Below, piece by piece: positions 6,547-8,520 of a DNA stretch of 8,520 nucleotides (positions are counted from its first letter, which is position 1; each line of letters starts with the position of its first letter). Source of the DNA: an uncultured Actinomycetes bacterium (GTDB lineage: Bacteria; Actinomycetota; Actinomycetes; S36-B12); NCBI GenBank assembly GCA_937902285.1, contig CALGTB010000104.1:1-8520 (forward strand), read 5' to 3'. A program made the translations under genes and the position numbers. The notes below the pieces were generated by a model. It was not told where the DNA came from, did no database searches, and saw only the letters and a list, made by a program, of their open reading frames with translations.

Positions 6547-7027
6547 TGCGCTCCACGTGGTTGTCCGGTTCCGAGTCGCCCACGATTCGGGCGATCTGCG
6601 GGACGACGAGCAGCCAGGTGATCGCGTGCATGAGCAGGAGCAGGATCCGGGTCGACCAGTAGACGTCGGAGGGCTGCAGGATCGGCCAGAGACAGGAGGC
6701 CAGGGCCAGCAGGGTCCCGACCCAGAACACGATCCGGCCCGCATGGCGCCGGCCCCTCAGGAGGGACGCAAGCAGGGCCCCCGCCACGGCTGCCGCCAGC
6801 GGCACGAGCAGGACCACCAGCCACGTGAGGTTCGAGATGTGGGCCTCGCCCACGGACACCAGTTCGAAGGGCACGCCGAAGAGCCGTCCGACGAAGAAGA
6901 TGACCAGGCAGAGCAGGCTCGACCAGCCACCCGTGACCACGGCGGCGTAGAGGAGGTTCCGGATCGTGGGGTCGGCCGCCGTGGGCGGGCCCACGGGGGT
7001 CTTCGAGTCCAGCCACGGCGCGGTCAT
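6539..7027 (-). CDS. Four-helix membrane protein, DUF6069-like
   Basis: From ATG 7027 this is a 162-residue protein with four hydrophobic segments at about 25-47, 67-90, 98-117 and 126-146, ending in a charged tail. The pattern of short helices and an MH-containing last helix (RILLLLMHAITWLLVVPQ) resembles the DUF6069 family of small actinobacterial membrane proteins; this is a weak match and function is unknown. It lacks the phosphatase motifs of PAP2 enzymes. An alternative ATG at 7036 would add MLA. Neither start has a convincing ribosome site, because the insertion sequence ends at 7042, only 5-14 nt away. The original leader and promoter, and possibly some N-terminal codons, have therefore been replaced. 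Its stop overlaps ubiA by 8 nt, making it the first gene of the operon. Confidence 0.75.
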   Translation of the reverse strand: MTAPWLDSKTPVGPPTAADPTIRNLLYAAVVTGGWSSLLCLVIFFVGRLFGVPFELVSVGEAHISNLTWLVVLLVPLAAAVAGALLASLLRGRRHAGRIVFWVGTLLALASCLWPILQPSDVYWSTRILLLLMHAITWLLVVPQIARIVGDSEPDNHVERNG

Positions 7028-7041
7028 GGCGAGCATTATTC

Positions 7042-7073
7042 GGCTCTTCACAATCCGGGGTGTAGTTGGGGTC
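7042..7073 (+). repeat. Terminal inverted repeat, left (transposase 3' end)
   Basis: This repeat begins GGCTCTTCACAAT and shares 25 of 32 positions with the right repeat read on the other strand; blocks GGCTCTTC and GGGTGTAGT are identical. The transposase stop codon (TGA, 7050-7048) and its last residues are encoded inside it. Confidence 0.92.
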
Positions 7074-8355
7074 TGAATCCGCCGGTTTCGAGCAGGGATC
7101 TGGCGATGTAGTTGGTGAGGTTGCGGAACCCGAGGGCTGATCCGCGGAGGTGCTCGAGGCGGCCGTTGATGGCCTCGGTGGCTCCGTTGGAGGTGCCGGG
7201 CCGGTCGAAGTAGGCAAGCACGTCGGCTGCGCGCCTGCTCAGGGTCCGCCCGAGGGTGCGGATCTCGGTAAGGGCGTTCGGCACGCCGCTGCCGATCGCG
7301 TCGATGAGGGCGGTCATGGCCTGCTTGCCTGCCGCCCGGTCGGGGTGGCGGTAGGCGGCGATCATCTGCTGGTAGTAGCCCCACGAGGCCTGGACGTCGG
7401 CGTGCCGGTCGTCGGCGAACAGCGCGGCCAGGCGTGCGGCCTGCTTGTCGGTGAGCAGGTCCTGCCCGGTCGACAGGGTCCGGCGCGAGCGGTACAGCGG
7501 GTCGTCCTTGCGACCCCGATGGCCGTGGATGTCCAGCTGGACGCGGCGTCGGCACTTGTCCAGGGCCTCGCCGGCCAGACGGACGACGTGGAAGGGATCC
7601 ATCACCGTTGCGGCGGCAGGAAGTTCCTCGGCCGCAGCGGTCTTGAAGCCGGTGAACCCGTCCATCGCGACGACCTCCACGCCCGTGCGCCAGGACGCCT
7701 CGCGGCCCGCGAGCCAGTCCTTGAACACCTGCTTGGAGCGGCCCTCGACCATGTCCAGCAGTCGCGCGGGCCCGGTGCCGTCGCGGATCGGGGTGAGGTC
7801 GATGACCACGGTGACGTACTTGTCGCCACGCCGAGTATGCCGCCACACGTGCTCGTCCACGCCGATGACCCGGACCCCGTCGAAACGGCTCGGATCGCCG
7901 ATCAGCACCCGGCGGCCCTCGGCCAGGACCGCGTCGTTCGCGGTGTTCCAGGACACCGCCAGGCCCTCGGCGATCCGGGCCACGGTCAGGTGCTGCACCA
8001 CGATCGCCTCGAGCGCCCATCGCAGCCCCCGCCGCGAAAGCCGCGCCCGCGGCTCGGCCGCCCTGGCGGTGTCCTGGCGCCACACGTGCCCGCAGTCGGC
8101 GCACCGGTAGCGGCGGACCCGCACGACCAGCATCGTCGGCCGCCATCCCAGCGGCTCGTGCGCCAGCCACCGCGTCACCGTGTCACGTGGATCTCCCGCG
8201 CACCCGCACCGGCGGCACCACTGGTCCGGATCCACCACCCGGCACTCGATCACCGCACGACCGGGCTCCAGCCGCTGACCGACAGCCTCCAAGCCCAGCT
8301 CGTCGAGCCGGCAGAACGTGGTCAGGTCAGGGCAGGCGAAGGTAACGTCAGACAC
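7048..8355 (-). CDS. ISL3-family transposase
   Basis: This 435-residue DDE transposase starts at GTG 8355, with the ribosome site GAGGAGA (8363-8369) at normal spacing. An ATG at 8412 in the same frame would begin inside the leader stem and is less likely. The N-terminal zinc-binding region has cysteine pairs at 47/50 and 85/88 (WCRRCGC and YRCADCGHVW). A helix-turn-helix follows near 113-145 (LTVARIAEGLAVSWNTAND). The catalytic core shows Asp167 (GVDEHVWRH), Asp232 (MDGFTGF), Asp253 (MDPFHVVRLA) and Glu394 (NGATEAINGRLEHLRG), the expected ISL3 pattern. The frame is complete with no stop or shift. It cuts and inserts the element using the terminal repeats. The gene points toward the downstream ubiA operon with no terminator between. 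Confidence 0.95.
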   Translation of the reverse strand: MSDVTFACPDLTTFCRLDELGLEAVGQRLEPGRAVIECRVVDPDQWCRRCGCAGDPRDTVTRWLAHEPLGWRPTMLVVRVRRYRCADCGHVWRQDTARAAEPRARLSRRGLRWALEAIVVQHLTVARIAEGLAVSWNTANDAVLAEGRRVLIGDPSRFDGVRVIGVDEHVWRHTRRGDKYVTVVIDLTPIRDGTGPARLLDMVEGRSKQVFKDWLAGREASWRTGVEVVAMDGFTGFKTAAAEELPAAATVMDPFHVVRLAGEALDKCRRRVQLDIHGHRGRKDDPLYRSRRTLSTGQDLLTDKQAARLAALFADDRHADVQASWGYYQQMIAAYRHPDRAAGKQAMTALIDAIGSGVPNALTEIRTLGRTLSRRAADVLAYFDRPGTSNGATEAINGRLEHLRGSALGFRNLTNYIARSLLETGGFRPQLHPGL

Positions 8356-8410
8356 GTCGAGGTCTCCTCGGTGGGTTGCGTGAGAACTCCCATCCTGCGG
8401 AGACCTCGAC
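8356..8410 (-). promoter_or_regulatory. Leader stem-loop masking the transposase ribosome binding site
   Basis: On the minus strand GTCGAGGTCTCC (8410-8399) and GGAGACCTCGAC (8367-8356) form a perfect 12-bp inverted repeat with a 31-nt loop. The 3' arm contains the GGAGA of the ribosome site and ends directly before the GTG start. Transcripts that include both arms would hide the start region. This resembles the known strategy of insertion sequences that block translation from transcripts entering from outside. The stem is seen directly; the regulatory effect is inferred. Confidence 0.65.
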
Positions 8411-8433
8411 ACCTACCCACGGACCGACGCGCC

Positions 8434-8465
8434 GACCACCACTACACCCTCAACTGCGAAGAGCC
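8434..8465 (-). repeat. Terminal inverted repeat, right (transposase 5' end)
   Basis: Read on the minus strand from 8465 it begins GGCTCTTCGCAGT and carries the same GGGTGTAGT block as the left repeat, 25 of 32 positions identical. Confidence 0.92.
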
Positions 8466-8520
8466 CCTAACACCACCAGGGCGACCACGTCCATGCGGCT
8501 GGTCACGGCCATGAACGCGA
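8466..8520. other. Right flank of the insertion sequence, interrupted coding sequence possible
   Basis: The 55 nt beyond the element are open in a minus-strand frame (AFMAVTSRMDVVALVVLG, then a stop inside the terminal repeat) with G or C at the third position of the codons up to the junction. A plus-strand frame (NTTRATTSMRLVTAMNA) is equally GC-biased, so the strand cannot be decided. This may be a gene cut by the element, but the window ends too soon to identify it. Confidence 0.35.

Larger units (their letters stand above)
7042..8465 (-). mobile_element. ISL3-family insertion sequence, complete (1424 bp)
   Basis: The element is bounded by terminal inverted repeats that both begin GGCTCTTC, typical of ISL3 ends, and contains one full-length transposase gene that fills it. 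Size and layout are normal for the family. ISL3 elements usually create an 8-bp target duplication, but here the 8 bp outside the left end (CATTATTC) and right end (CCTAACAC) do not match. It sits directly upstream of the arabinose-precursor operon, in the same orientation. The intact reading frame suggests it is recent and possibly active. Confidence 0.92.

Noticed and set aside
2080..6621. Several long plus-strand open frames (for example 2080-3057, 2696-4111, 5164-6621)
   Set aside because: They run antisense through the hydrolase, dprE2, dprE1 and ubiA, cross gene borders and are Arg/His/Gly/Asp-rich without family features.
6539..7027. The gene upstream of ubiA as the missing PAP2 phosphatase
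   Set aside because: Size and position would fit, but none of the PAP2 motifs (KxxxxxxRP, PSGH, SRxxxxxHxxxD) is present.
8356..8412. Transposase start at ATG 8412
   Set aside because: The extra 19 residues come from the leader stem; the GTG at 8355 has a good ribosome site and gives the family-like N-terminus.
7150..8514. A 454-residue open frame on the plus strand across the insertion sequence
   Set aside because: It is antisense to the well-supported transposase, has low-complexity Arg/Gly/Pro-rich composition and no recognisable motif; long antisense frames are normal at this GC content.
1..8520. tRNA, rRNA genes, CRISPR arrays, phage attachment sites
   Set aside because: No cloverleaf, conserved rRNA segment or regularly spaced repeats were seen.

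Overview
The window comes from a high-GC actinobacterium. Third codon positions are almost always G or C in every real gene. It carries the pathway enzymes for the arabinan donor precursor of an arabinogalactan-type cell wall (UbiA, DprE1, DprE2). These enzymes are best known in Mycobacteriales but also occur in other actinobacteria such as Nocardioidaceae, so I do not assign a genus.

Left part, plus strand (1-2022). The last 30 codons of an unidentified gene are followed by a 263-nt intergenic stretch. This holds a hairpin, a candidate promoter and a clear yybP-ykoY (Mn2+) riboswitch. The riboswitch sits directly upstream of a TerC-family membrane protein, a likely manganese exporter. Two small genes follow with overlapping stop and start codons: a PGPGW-type membrane protein and a lipoprotein. 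Together they look like one Mn-responsive operon.

Middle part, minus strand (7036 down to 2029). Six genes run in one direction with overlaps or very short gaps. They are a four-helix membrane protein (DUF6069-like), ubiA (decaprenyl-phosphate phosphoribosyltransferase), dprE1 and dprE2 (the two-step epimerase that makes decaprenylphosphoryl-arabinose), a four-helix membrane protein, and an exported alpha/beta hydrolase. UbiA attaches phosphoribose to the lipid carrier, an unseen phosphatase removes the 5-phosphate, and DprE1 and DprE2 oxidise and then reduce C2 to give the arabinose donor. DprE1 has alanine where the mycobacterial enzyme has the benzothiazinone-target cysteine.

Right part (7042-8465). 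A complete 1424-bp ISL3-family insertion sequence has 32-bp imperfect terminal inverted repeats and an intact transposase gene. The transposase stop codon lies inside one terminal repeat, only 11-20 nt before the first gene of the arabinose operon and on the same strand, so transposase read-through would enter the operon. The transposase ribosome binding site is buried in a 12-bp stem. No target-site duplication is visible, which suggests a rearrangement at this site. The last 55 nt lie beyond the element and hold an open frame with coding-like base use on either strand.
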